NCBI GenBank assembly: GCA_963977185.1
Contig: CAXBNV010000005.1
Location: 33,459 to 97,458 of the forward strand
Length of the DNA: 64,000 nt
Source: CAXBNV01 sp963977185
GTDB taxonomy: Bacteria > Pseudomonadota > Gammaproteobacteria > JAGOUU01
Direction of reading: 5' to 3'
Numbering within the stretch: position 1 is the stretch's first letter; every line of letters starts with the position of its first letter. Below are positions 10,201 to 18,143 of this stretch, piece by piece. The notes under the pieces are model-generated. The model was not told the DNA's origin. It worked only from the letters and a program-made list of their open reading frames with translations, and ran no database searches. Made by a program: the position numbers and the translations under genes.

Positions 10201-11403
10201 CATTTTATATATTTCTAATAATGACGTTAATTGATCTGTAGTACTATCTGCTCTCATTGTTTGAGATACATAAGGACCTTTATCAAAATCATTAGTATAG
10301 ATAATATCTATATTTAAAATATTATGTTTCTTTAACAACTCTATAACATCTAATGAAATTTCATCATTTGCTTCAGCTAAAAATACTCTATTATCTTTAT
10401 TATCTTTATCTTCATTAGCAATGTAAGCAGGATTTTTAATATTCTTTGCAAATACCTTACCTAACAAAAATTCTTCGGAAAGCCTAAGTTCTTCTATATT
10501 AGCTTTCTTGATTTTTTTAACATGTAATGCCGTAATATGACGACCCGCTTCTACGACAATATCACCATTTGGTAATGCTATGTCACAATAAGCTGTCTCG
10601 CCTCGTAATCTTTCCGGTACTACTTTTATTATAATATCATTAGAATTCGCTTCTAAATTAACTTGCTCTGTATCATAAAATAATTCCAAAATTTCTTCAG
10701 AATTATAGCCTAAAGCTTTTAACAGAACTGAAACATGAAGTTTTCTTCTTCTATCTATTCGAACGAATAAATTATCTTTTACATCAAACTCAAAATCTAA
10801 CCATGATCCTCTATATGGAATAATTCTTGCTGAGTATAATTTTTTACCTGTAGAATGCTTCTTACCCTTATCATGCTCAAAGAACACGCCTGGAGATCTA
10901 TGAAGCTGAGATACAACCACTCTTTCTATGCCATTAACGACAAAAGAACCAGTTGTTGTCATCAAGGGAATTTCACCCATATATATACTTTGTTCTCTAA
11001 TATCTTTTAGAGTTTTATTATCAGTATCAGGATCTGTCTCATAAATGGTTAATCTTACTTTAATTCTCAACGGAGAAGAATAAGTTACACCTCTTACCTG
11101 ACACTCTTTCACTGTATATTCTGGTTTGTCTATGTTGTAACCAACATATTCCAAAAGAACATTGCCTGCATAATTTTCAATAGGAAATATAGACTTAAAA
11201 GCTGAATCAATACCAGACTTGTAGTTATTATGTTCATCCCCATTCAAAAACTTATTATAAGATGCTACTTGAATATCTAGCAAATAAGGCACATTAATGA
11301 TATTTTTAATTTTACCAAAATTCTTACGATATCTCTTTTTAAGAAATTTTGTCGCGTTCTTATTTTTTTTATTGCTAGAATTAGATGAAATATGACTTGA
11401 CAT
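7213..11403 (-). CDS. rpoB: RNA polymerase beta subunit
   Basis: The beta subunit completes the RNA polymerase active site and holds the rifampicin pocket. The 1396-residue product is close to the gammaproteobacterial length and contains the rifampicin region ([20 protein letters not shown], then [19 protein letters not shown]). The residues equivalent to E. coli Gln513, Asp516, His526 and Ser531 are the sensitive type. It also has GRHGNKGV and the C-terminal [18 protein letters not shown] clamp contact. The ATG at 11403 follows GAGGAAAA. It is transcribed after rplJL, with a hairpin in the rplL-rpoB spacer, and continues to rpoC. Confidence 0.99.
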   Translation of the reverse strand: [1396 protein letters not shown]

Positions 11404-11604
11404 GCATTTTCCTCATTAAACCAAAAAAAGATGAAGCTAAAACTCAAACAATTAAATATAGCCTATAACCAATCTAAGACTAAGACTATTTTACCCAAAG
11501 TTACTGTAATAAGCACACAAAGAAACTAATATACTTTGACGCTAGTCTTTAGTCAATAAAACCTCTAGATAAATATCTATCCATTAATACTATATCCCTA
11601 AAGC

Positions 11605-11647
11605 AAAAGCAACTGATTACTTATTAAAAGTATAATCAGTTGCTTTT
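11605..11647 (-). terminator. Attenuator-like hairpin between rplL and rpoB
   Basis: A perfect 15-bp inverted repeat (11605-11619 with 11633-11647) lies about 22 bases past the rplL stop. On the minus strand the stem runs into a T-rich stretch interrupted by GC. E. coli has a partial terminator at this position that lowers rpoBC relative to rplJL. The location and imperfect U-tract here suit the same role. The rest of the 266-base spacer is AT-rich with no gene. Confidence 0.65.
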
Positions 11648-11669
11648 TATAAAAATTAAAATAATTGTA

Positions 11670-12059
11670 TTATTTTAACTCTACTTCAGCACCAGCTTCT
11701 TCTAGCTGCTTTTTAATAGTCTCTGCTTCTTCTTTAGATATAGCTTCTTTAACAGTTGCAGGAGCTTTTTCTACCATTTCTTTTGCTTCTTTTAAGCCCA
11801 AGCTAGTAATAGTTCTAATTGCTTTAATTACTGATACTTTGTTGCTTCCAAAACTTTTCATTACCACATCAAACTCTGTCTTTTCAGCAGCAGCTTCAGC
11901 ACCAGCGCCAGCGCCAGCAACAGCAGCTACAGCAACAGGAGCTGCAGCAGTAACACCAAATTTATCTTCCATCATTTCAACAAGTTCAACAACATCCATT
12001 ACACTCATTTCAGCAACAGCTTGTAAAACATCTTCTTTTGTTATAGCGTTTGCAGCCAT
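11670..12059 (-). CDS. rplL: 50S ribosomal protein L7/L12
   Basis: This stalk protein recruits and activates translation GTPases such as EF-Tu and EF-G. The 129-residue product has the N-terminal dimerisation helices (VVELVEMMEDKFGV), an Ala/Gly/Val-rich hinge, and a C-terminal domain with SNKVSVIKAIRTITSLGLKE and a final EEAGAEVELK. It is slightly longer than E. coli L12 because of the hinge. The start ATG follows AGGAGATG. It lies 48 bases after rplJ, which encodes its anchor L10. Expression is probably set by the rplJ promoter and leader upstream and the hairpin downstream. Confidence 0.98.
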   Translation of the reverse strand: MAANAITKEDVLQAVAEMSVMDVVELVEMMEDKFGVTAAAPVAVAAVAGAGAGAEAAAEKTEFDVVMKSFGSNKVSVIKAIRTITSLGLKEAKEMVEKAPATVKEAISKEEAETIKKQLEEAGAEVELK

Positions 12060-12107
12060 AATAACATCTCCTAAATATATTAATAAATTATAAAATAATT
12101 AATAAGA

Positions 12108-12635
12108 TTACTCTTCTTTCTTTTTATCAGCCACAGCTGAAATCACTCTTGCTAAACCAGTATACGTCTCTTTAAGAGTTCTAGCCAATTTAACAACAGG
12201 AGCTTGCATCACACTCATCAATCTAGAAATAGCCTCATCTTTAGTTGGAAGAGAAGCGATTTTTTCCATATCAGAAACATCACACAACTGCCCACTTAAA
12301 GCTAATACTTTAACTTGTATGCTCTCATTTTTTTTAGCAAAGTCTTTAAACAATCGTGCTGGAGCACTTGGTTCACTCATCGAAAATGCCAACATTATAG
12401 GACCCTGTAAAGAATCACTAATACACTCAAAACCAGTTCCAGAAACAGCTCTCTTTACTAGGGTATTTCTTACTATCTGTAGATATAACCCTTGATTTCT
12501 AGCATCGGTTCTTAGCTTAGTAATCTCATTAACAGATACTCCACTAAAATCAACACCCACAACCGAGACAGCTGAAGAAGCAACTTCATTTAATTTTTTT
12601 ACTATTTTAATTTTATCTTCTTTTAATAAACTCAC
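12108..12635 (-). CDS. rplJ: 50S ribosomal protein L10
   Basis: L10 anchors L7/L12 dimers to 23S rRNA and, in other bacteria, represses the rplJL mRNA. The product shows the family features LRTDARNQGLYLQIVRNTLVKRA and the C-terminal helix for L12 binding. A longer frame opens at a GTG at 12644, but the strong AGGAGGT site ends one base before it. I therefore choose the GTG at 12635 (first residues MSLLKEDK, about 175 residues), which leaves about ten bases and matches known L10 N-termini. A leader of about 185 nt separates it from its promoter, so translational autoregulation there is plausible. Confidence 0.95.
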   Translation of the reverse strand: MSLLKEDKIKIVKKLNEVASSAVSVVGVDFSGVSVNEITKLRTDARNQGLYLQIVRNTLVKRAVSGTGFECISDSLQGPIMLAFSMSEPSAPARLFKDFAKKNESIQVKVLALSGQLCDVSDMEKIASLPTKDEAISRLMSVMQAPVVKLARTLKETYTGLARVISAVADKKKEE

Positions 12636-12827
12636 GATAAACACACCTCCTGTAAAAGCGCATATCTTTTTACTTACATATTTATAACGCTAATACGTCT
12701 GGCCGCTTACTATAAGGAAGTTATTACAAACCACTTACAATAACACCTACATAGGCATAATAATTCTATATTAAGATTTTAAAAACCACCTATGGTCTTT
12801 GGACGTAAACAATAATTAACCCGAAAT

Positions 12828-12856
12828 ATTATAACAAATTAAATTAGCATTATCAA
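12828..12856 (-). promoter_or_regulatory. sigma-70 promoter of rplJL-rpoBC
   Basis: On the minus strand TTGATA (12851-12856) and a perfect TATAAT (12828-12833) are 17 bases apart, just downstream of the rplA terminator hairpin. The transcript would start near 12821 and carry a leader of about 185 nt before rplJ. That is the place where L10 leader regulation is known in other bacteria. I could not fold the leader by eye with confidence. Confidence 0.75.
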
Positions 12857-12867
12857 ACAACCAATAA

Positions 12868-12900
12868 ACTAAAAGTCATTAAGCTATAATGACTTTTAGT
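12868..12900 (-). terminator. Terminator hairpin after rplA
   Basis: A perfect 14-bp stem (12868-12881 with 12887-12900) with a 5-base loop lies 16 bases past the rplA stop. On the minus strand a T-rich but interrupted tract follows. It is immediately upstream of the rplJ promoter, so it likely ends or attenuates secE-nusG-rplKA transcription before rplJL starts. Confidence 0.7.
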
Positions 12901-12916
12901 TATAAATAATAACTTT

Positions 12917-13618
12917 TTACTCAATGCTTCCTTTTTCTATATTGATACCAGGACCCATTGTACTTGATAATGAAATTTTCTTAATATATATTCCTTTTGA
13001 TGAGCTAGGCTTTGCTTTTTTTAAGGCTGAAATTATAGAAACTAAGTTTCCTTTCAATTTCTCTTCTTCAAAAGATATTTTTCCAAAAGTACAATGAACA
13101 ATTCCGCCTTTATCAGCTCTATACTGAACTTGCCCAGATTTTGCATTATTAACAGCTGTTTCTACATCTGCTGTTACTGTTCCAACTTTAGGATTAGGCA
13201 TTAAACCTCTTGGTCCAAGAATTTGACCTAATTGACCAACAACTCGCATTGCATCAGGAGTTGCTATAACTATATCAAAATCCATATTACCAGATTTAAT
13301 TTCTTGAGCTAAATCATCAAAACCAACAATATCTGCTCCAGCTTTTTTTGCTTTTTCAGCATTATCACCTTGAGCAAATACAGCAACCCTTACAGTTTTA
13401 CCAGTACCATTAGGTAATACCACGGCACCTCTAACGTTCTGATCAGATTTTCTTGGATCTATTCCTAAATTAATACTAACATCCATAGACTCAGTAAATT
13501 TAGTTTTTACTTCTCCACTTAGCTCTTTTAATAAAGCTACTGCTTCTTCAAACTTATAAACTTTTAATGGATCAATTTTTTCTTTAAAAAGTTTATTTCT
13601 TTTACTTAAATTAGCCAT
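12917..13618 (-). CDS. rplA: 50S ribosomal protein L1
   Basis: L1 forms the mobile stalk at the ribosomal E site and represses the rplKA mRNA in many bacteria. The 233-residue product has the L1 hallmarks VVLPNGTGKTVRVAVFAQGD, LGPRGLMPNPKVGTVT and the C-terminal KPSSSKGIYIKKISLSSTMGPG. Its start overlaps the end of rplK by 8 bases, so the two are translationally coupled. A strong hairpin follows the stop. Length and motifs are normal. Confidence 0.98.
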   Translation of the reverse strand: MANLSKRNKLFKEKIDPLKVYKFEEAVALLKELSGEVKTKFTESMDVSINLGIDPRKSDQNVRGAVVLPNGTGKTVRVAVFAQGDNAEKAKKAGADIVGFDDLAQEIKSGNMDFDIVIATPDAMRVVGQLGQILGPRGLMPNPKVGTVTADVETAVNNAKSGQVQYRADKGGIVHCTFGKISFEEEKLKGNLVSIISALKKAKPSSSKGIYIKKISLSSTMGPGINIEKGSIE

Positions 13619-14051
13619 TTAATTCACCCTCAACTGTAATCCCCATACTACGCGCACTTCCAGCTAATATTCTAACAGCAGCAAATATATCTGCTGAAGT
13701 TAAATCTGGTTCTTTTAATGCAGCAATTTCTTTTAATTGCTCAACAGTAACTTTCCCAACCTTATCGGTATGAGGCGTTCCACTACCTTTAGCTACTCCT
13801 GCTGCTTTCTTTATTAAAAAAGATGCTGGCGGAGTTTTTAACTCAAAAGTAAAACTACGATCATTGTATACTGTTATGATTACAGGAATAGGCATATTTT
13901 TCTCAAACTTTTGTGTTTGAGCATTAAATGCTTTACAAAACTCCATAATATTAACGCCATGCTGACCTAATGCTGGACCTACTGGAGGACTTGGATTAGC
14001 TGCGCCTGCTGGAATTTGCAATTTTATATATGCTTGTATTTTTTTTGCCAT
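13611..14051 (-). CDS. rplK: 50S ribosomal protein L11
   Basis: L11 is part of the GTPase-associated centre and is needed for RelA to sense stalled ribosomes. The 146-residue product begins MAKKIQAYIKLQIPAG and contains the conserved GPALGQHGVNIMEFCKAFNAQT and the C-terminal RNA-binding segment with GSARSMGITVEG. An AAGGTGG site precedes the ATG. The 97-base spacer after nusG could hold an L1 target, as in E. coli, but I cannot identify one by eye. Confidence 0.98.
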   Translation of the reverse strand: MAKKIQAYIKLQIPAGAANPSPPVGPALGQHGVNIMEFCKAFNAQTQKFEKNMPIPVIITVYNDRSFTFELKTPPASFLIKKAAGVAKGSGTPHTDKVGKVTVEQLKEIAALKEPDLTSADIFAAVRILAGSARSMGITVEGELNG

Positions 14052-14148
14052 AAATTATTACCACCTTAAAATAATGGGTTCAACCGCTTTTTTATATATT
14101 AGCTCCCCTTAACAAAGAATCTCTTCTAATTTATATGAGAGTTCCTTA

Positions 14149-14682
14149 TTAACCTTTTTCTACTTGCGAAAAATCTAATTCAACTGGAGTAGATCTTCCA
14201 AATATTAAAACTGAAACTTTTAATCTATTTTTTTCGTAATTAACGTCTTCAACTACTGCGCTAAAATCAGCAAAAGGTCCGTCTATAACACGAACAACTT
14301 CACCATTTTCAAACAAAGTTTTCGGCTTAACATTTTCAACGCTTTCTTCGACCTGGCTTATCATTTTATTGGCTTCTTCATCAGTCAATGGAGTTGGTGT
14401 ATCACCGCCAATAAAACCTGATACTTTTGGTATAGATCTAATTAAATGCCAAATTGCATCATCCATATCTATTTCTAGTAAAACATATCCTGGATAAAAT
14501 CTTCTTTCGCTCTTGCGCTTTTGACCTGATCTTAATTCAACTATGTTTTCTGTAGGAACTAAAATCTCACCGACTTTATGCTCTAAACGGTCATCTTTGA
14601 CTCTTTTTTCAAGCATTTGTTTGACTAATTTTTCTTTACTTGAATGAACTTGTAATACGTACCATTTAAACGACATCTGCAT
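14149..14682 (-). CDS. nusG: Transcription antitermination and elongation factor NusG
   Basis: NusG binds the beta' clamp of RNA polymerase through its NGN domain and contacts Rho or ribosomal S10 through its KOW domain. The product begins MQMSFKWYVLQVHSSKEK, has RFYPGYVLLEIDMDD and VSGFIGG in the NGN domain, and VRVIDGPFADFSAVVEDVNYEKNRLKVSV in the KOW domain. The frame stays open upstream to 14706, but I choose the ATG at 14682 because it overlaps the secE stop (TAATG) and follows AAGGGG. The ATG at 14676 is an alternative. The product is about 177 residues, normal for the family. Confidence 0.96.
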   Translation of the reverse strand: MQMSFKWYVLQVHSSKEKLVKQMLEKRVKDDRLEHKVGEILVPTENIVELRSGQKRKSERRFYPGYVLLEIDMDDAIWHLIRSIPKVSGFIGGDTPTPLTDEEANKMISQVEESVENVKPKTLFENGEVVRVIDGPFADFSAVVEDVNYEKNRLKVSVLIFGRSTPVELDFSQVEKG

Positions 14683-15038
14683 TAAACCCCTTGACCTGTA
14701 ATCCAAGCAATTAATTTAAATAAAATTGAATCAAATATCCACAACAATAATGACATAACTATAACCATTATCATAACAATTATTGCTGATTGCACTGTTT
14801 CTTGCTTAGTAGGCCAAACAACCTTGTAAAGCTCCATCTTAGAATCTTTGACAAATTGCCAGGCTACTTTTCCTCTTTTTGTAGAAAAAGCCACAACTAA
14901 ACATAAAATTGCCATTAATATTATACCTGGAACTCTATAAGCTACAGATTCTGAATAAAAATAGTAATTAAGATACAAAGTTCCTATTACAAATAAAGAT
15001 ATTATCGTCCACTTAGCTTTATCTAACATTATGCCCAT
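14682..15038 (-). CDS. secE: Protein translocase subunit SecE
   Basis: SecE clamps the two halves of the SecY channel in the inner membrane. The 118-residue product has three hydrophobic helices (about residues 10-28, 34-50 and 86-110), as in E. coli rather than the one-helix form. It has the conserved amphipathic motif MELYKVVWPTKQET before the last helix. It lies between tRNA-Trp and nusG, the classical order, and its stop overlaps the nusG start. Confidence 0.96.
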   Translation of the reverse strand: MGIMLDKAKWTIISLFVIGTLYLNYYFYSESVAYRVPGIILMAILCLVVAFSTKRGKVAWQFVKDSKMELYKVVWPTKQETVQSAIIVMIMVIVMSLLLWIFDSILFKLIAWITGQGV

Positions 15039-15063
15039 GATTAATCTCTAGAATTCTACACTA

Positions 15064-15139
15064 TGGCAGGCTAGGAGGGACTCGAACCCCCAACTTGCGG
15101 TTTTGGAGACCGCTGCTCTACCAATTGAACTACTAGCCT
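15064..15139 (-). tRNA. trpT: tRNA-Trp (anticodon CCA)
   Basis: The reverse strand folds into a full cloverleaf: acceptor AGGCTAG with CTAGCCT, anticodon stem GCGGT/ACCGC around CTCCAAA (anticodon CCA), a TTCGAGT T-loop, discriminator G and an encoded CCA. It sits between tuf and secE, the place of the tryptophan tRNA in several gammaproteobacteria. Confidence 0.97.
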
Positions 15140-15218
15140 TTTGACCGTCTCTATGTTAACGCGATTTATTTCATAAGTAAATAAAAAACGGAAACATAAA
15201 GACATCAATTAATTTATA

Positions 15219-16409
15219 TTACTCAATAATCTTAGTGATTACACCAGCACCAACTGTACGACCACCTTCACGAATAGCAAATCTTAATCCAACTTCCATT
15301 GCCACAGGAACAATTAATCTACCTTCTAATTTAAGATTATCACCAGGCATAACCATTTCAACGCCTTCTGGTAAAAGCATTTCGCCAGTTACATCAGTTG
15401 TTCTAAAGTAAAACTGTGGTCTATAACCTTTAAAGAAAGGAGTATGTCTGCCGCCTTCTTCTTTAGACAACACATAAACTTCTGCTTCAAAATGAGTATG
15501 AGGTTTGATACTACCTTTTTTAGCTAAAACTTGGCCTCTTTCAATTTCGTCTCTTTTAAGACCTCTTAATAAGACACCTACGTTATCACCAGCTTGACCT
15601 TCATCAAGAAGCTTTCTAAACATTTCAACACCAGTACATGTAGTAGTTTGAGTATCTCTAATACCTACAATTTCGATTTCCTCACCTACTTTAACAATAC
15701 CTCTTTCTATTCTACCTGTTGCAACTGTTCCTCTACCTGAAATAGAGAAAACATCTTCAACTGGCATTAAGAATGGCTTATCAGTTTGTCTTTCTGGAAT
15801 AGGAATATAGTTATCCATTTCTTCTACTAATTTAATTATAGAAGGAACGCCTATATCACTAGTGTCGCCTTCAAGAGCTTTAGTAGCAGAACCAGTTACT
15901 AATGGAGTATCATCTCCTGGAAATTCATAGCTGCTTAACAAGTCTCTAACTTCCATTTCTACTAATTCTAATAACTCAGGATCATCAACCATATCTGCTT
16001 TGTTCAAGAAAACAACGATATAAGGTACGCCAACCTGTTTTGATAATAGGATATGCTCTCTTGTTTGAGGCATTGGGCCATCTGCTGCGCTTACTACTAA
16101 TATAGCGCCATCCATTTGAGCAGCACCAGTAATCATGTTCTTCACATAATCAGCATGTCCTGGACAATCAACATGAGCGTAATGTCTAACTTTTGATTCA
16201 TATTCAACATGAGCTGTTGCAATTGTTATACCACGAGCTCTTTCTTCTGGAGCCTTATCAATATTACTGAAATCAACAGCGGCACCGCCATAAGTATCAG
16301 CCATAACTTTAGTTATAGCAGCTGTTAAAGTTGTTTTACCGTGATCAACGTGACCGATTGTTCCAACATTAACATGTGGCTTGGATCGATTAAACTTTTC
16401 TTTTGCCAT
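15219..16409 (-). CDS. tuf: Elongation factor Tu
   Basis: EF-Tu delivers aminoacyl-tRNA to the ribosomal A site as a GTP complex. The 396-residue product contains GHVDHGKTTL, the switch region ARGITIATAHVEY, DCPGHADYVKNMITGAAQMD and LNKADMVDD, then domains II and III ending GRTVGAGVITKIIE. It is flanked by tRNA-Thr upstream and tRNA-Trp downstream, matching the tufB locus of gammaproteobacteria. A second copy, if any, would lie beyond fusA, outside the window. Length and motifs are normal. Confidence 0.99.
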   Translation of the reverse strand: MAKEKFNRSKPHVNVGTIGHVDHGKTTLTAAITKVMADTYGGAAVDFSNIDKAPEERARGITIATAHVEYESKVRHYAHVDCPGHADYVKNMITGAAQMDGAILVVSAADGPMPQTREHILLSKQVGVPYIVVFLNKADMVDDPELLELVEMEVRDLLSSYEFPGDDTPLVTGSATKALEGDTSDIGVPSIIKLVEEMDNYIPIPERQTDKPFLMPVEDVFSISGRGTVATGRIERGIVKVGEEIEIVGIRDTQTTTCTGVEMFRKLLDEGQAGDNVGVLLRGLKRDEIERGQVLAKKGSIKPHTHFEAEVYVLSKEEGGRHTPFFKGYRPQFYFRTTDVTGEMLLPEGVEMVMPGDNLKLEGRLIVPVAMEVGLRFAIREGGRTVGAGVITKIIE

Positions 16410-16478
16410 GATATATGTCCTCTTACTTTATATCTTAAAAATAAATAATTGATTTGTTTAACTACAAAAGCAAAACAG

Positions 16479-16554
<76 letters not shown>

Positions 16555-16578
16555 ACACTATATAAAATTTTTGGGGGA

Positions 16579-16605
16579 ATTATCCTACAAAAATAGCAAA
16601 TTTAT
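16579..16605 (-). promoter_or_regulatory. Possible promoter of thrT-tuf
   Basis: A GATAAT (16579-16584, minus strand) lies about 25 bases before the tRNA-Thr gene and is followed by a run of C, like the GC-rich discriminators of stable-RNA promoters. The matching -35 (TTATAA at 17 bases) is poor, so the call is tentative. Confidence 0.35.
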
Positions 16606-16674
16606 AATACTTGCGCCAATATTAGCATACTAAAATTTGTTTTTCTACTATTTAATTGATACTATTTGAGAAAT

Positions 16675-18036
16675 ATGAATAAATATTTTAAATCACTTAA
16701 CTATTTTAGTTTAAATATAAAAAAACTAACAAAACAAGAAGTATATCAAGAAGTATCTGCAGGTTTTACAACTTTTATTACTATAGCTTACATAGTAGTT
16801 GTAAACCCGATCATATTACAAAAATCAGGTATGCCATTTGATAGTATTTTTATAGCTACTTGTCTTACTGCTGCAATAGGCTGTCTTTTGCTAGGATTAA
16901 TGTCAAATTTTCCAGCTGCTTTAGCGCCAGGAATGGGTCTTAATGTATATTTTGCTTATCAAATAACACAAAACTATAATTATAGCTGGCAAGATGCTTT
17001 GGGATTAGTATTCATTGCTAGTATAATTCTAATAATAATTACTTCATTAAAAATACGAGATCATTTGATCAAGGCAATTCCTCACTCACTTAGCATGGCT
17101 ATATCAGTTGGAGTTGGGTTATTCATTGCTCTTATTGCATTAAAAGAAATAAATATGATTTCTTATGATCCCCACTCATTTCTAAAATTAAACTCCTTGA
17201 AAACTCAAAATATTTTAATAGCTTCAATAGGCTTTTTTACTATCATTATATTAGAAAATTATAAAGTAAAAGCCAGTATTCTAATAAGTATTGCTATAGC
17301 AACAATTGCAAATCTTGCTATAAATATTAGTTATTCTGGCCATGAAGTAATAAACGAATTTAATCAAGTACTTGAGCTACCAAATTTTAGCATTGCAGAT
17401 ACTTTTTTTAGCATGAAATTTTCTTTTATAAATTCCAATATATTACACACTCCAACTTTAAATATAATTTTCACTATTGTTCTTATAGTATTATTTGATA
17501 GTCTTGGTGTTTATATAGCAATTTTAAAACAATACAGAAAATTAAATCCTGAATATAATAAAAATATAGAAAAAAATATTCCTAATGCACTATTAGCTAA
17601 TAATTACGCTACTTTATTTGGCAGTATATTTGGTACTTCACCGACAGTACCATTTTTAGAAAGCATCGCTGGTATAAAATCACATGGTAAAACAGGTCTG
17701 ACAGCTATTACAGTTGCAATATGCTTCATACTAGTCATAATTCTAGCACCAATAGTAAAATTAATACCAATGGCCGCATCAGCACCTGTTATTTTATATA
17801 TCTCTTGTTTAATGATCGAAAACGTAACAGAAATTAACTGGCATGATATAACTAATTCCATACCTTCTGCATTAATTATTATCTTTATTCCTTTTAGCTT
17901 TTCTATAGCTGATGGAATTGGTATCGGATTTATATGCTATACAATCATCAATTTGTTTACTGGTAATATAAAAAAAATCCATCCATTAATGGGAATTTTG
18001 AGTTTAATTTTCCTTATTTTCTTTGTTATCAGATAA
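16675..18036 (+). CDS. NCS2/AzgA-type nucleobase permease
   Basis: This is an inner-membrane purine-type permease, likely bringing in adenine, guanine or hypoxanthine by proton symport. The approximately 453-residue product has about 12 to 14 hydrophobic segments. It has the AzgA/PbuG-like features FTTFITIAYIVVVNPIIL, FPAALAPGMGLNVYFAY and a GTSPTVPFLESIAGI loop, which corresponds to the conserved substrate-site half-helix. The frame opens at a TTG at 16666, but I prefer the ATG at 16675 (MNKYFKSL) because GAG lies just before it. It diverges from thrT-tuf. Salvage of host purines fits an intracellular life. The exact substrate cannot be read from sequence. Confidence 0.85.
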   Translation: MNKYFKSLNYFSLNIKKLTKQEVYQEVSAGFTTFITIAYIVVVNPIILQKSGMPFDSIFIATCLTAAIGCLLLGLMSNFPAALAPGMGLNVYFAYQITQNYNYSWQDALGLVFIASIILIIITSLKIRDHLIKAIPHSLSMAISVGVGLFIALIALKEINMISYDPHSFLKLNSLKTQNILIASIGFFTIIILENYKVKASILISIAIATIANLAINISYSGHEVINEFNQVLELPNFSIADTFFSMKFSFINSNILHTPTLNIIFTIVLIVLFDSLGVYIAILKQYRKLNPEYNKNIEKNIPNALLANNYATLFGSIFGTSPTVPFLESIAGIKSHGKTGLTAITVAICFILVIILAPIVKLIPMAASAPVILYISCLMIENVTEINWHDITNSIPSALIIIFIPFSFSIADGIGIGFICYTIINLFTGNIKKIHPLMGILSLIFLIFFVIR

Positions 18037-18071
18037 TAACCAAACCAAATAGGATAAGCAAACTAAGTAAT

Positions 18072-18100
18072 TTGACACCAGTTCAACATTAAGTTAATCT
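18072..18100 (+). promoter_or_regulatory. Candidate promoter of the patatin-like gene
   Basis: A perfect TTGACA (18072-18077) is followed at 17 bases by TAATCT (18095-18100), a weak -10. Transcription would start near 18107, giving a short leader with no clear ribosome binding site before the ATG at 18144. Confidence 0.4.
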
Positions 18101-18143
18101 CCTTTCTTGTCATCTTTTTTTACTTTTACGTCTTTTATCAATT

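Noticed and set aside
11665..12093. A plus-strand Ser/Ala-rich frame opposite rplL
   Set aside because: Its composition mirrors the Ala/Glu-rich rplL hinge and codons, so it is a shadow.
14683..14706. An N-terminal extension of NusG
   Set aside because: The added residues do not match NusG, and the ATG at 14682 couples to the secE stop.
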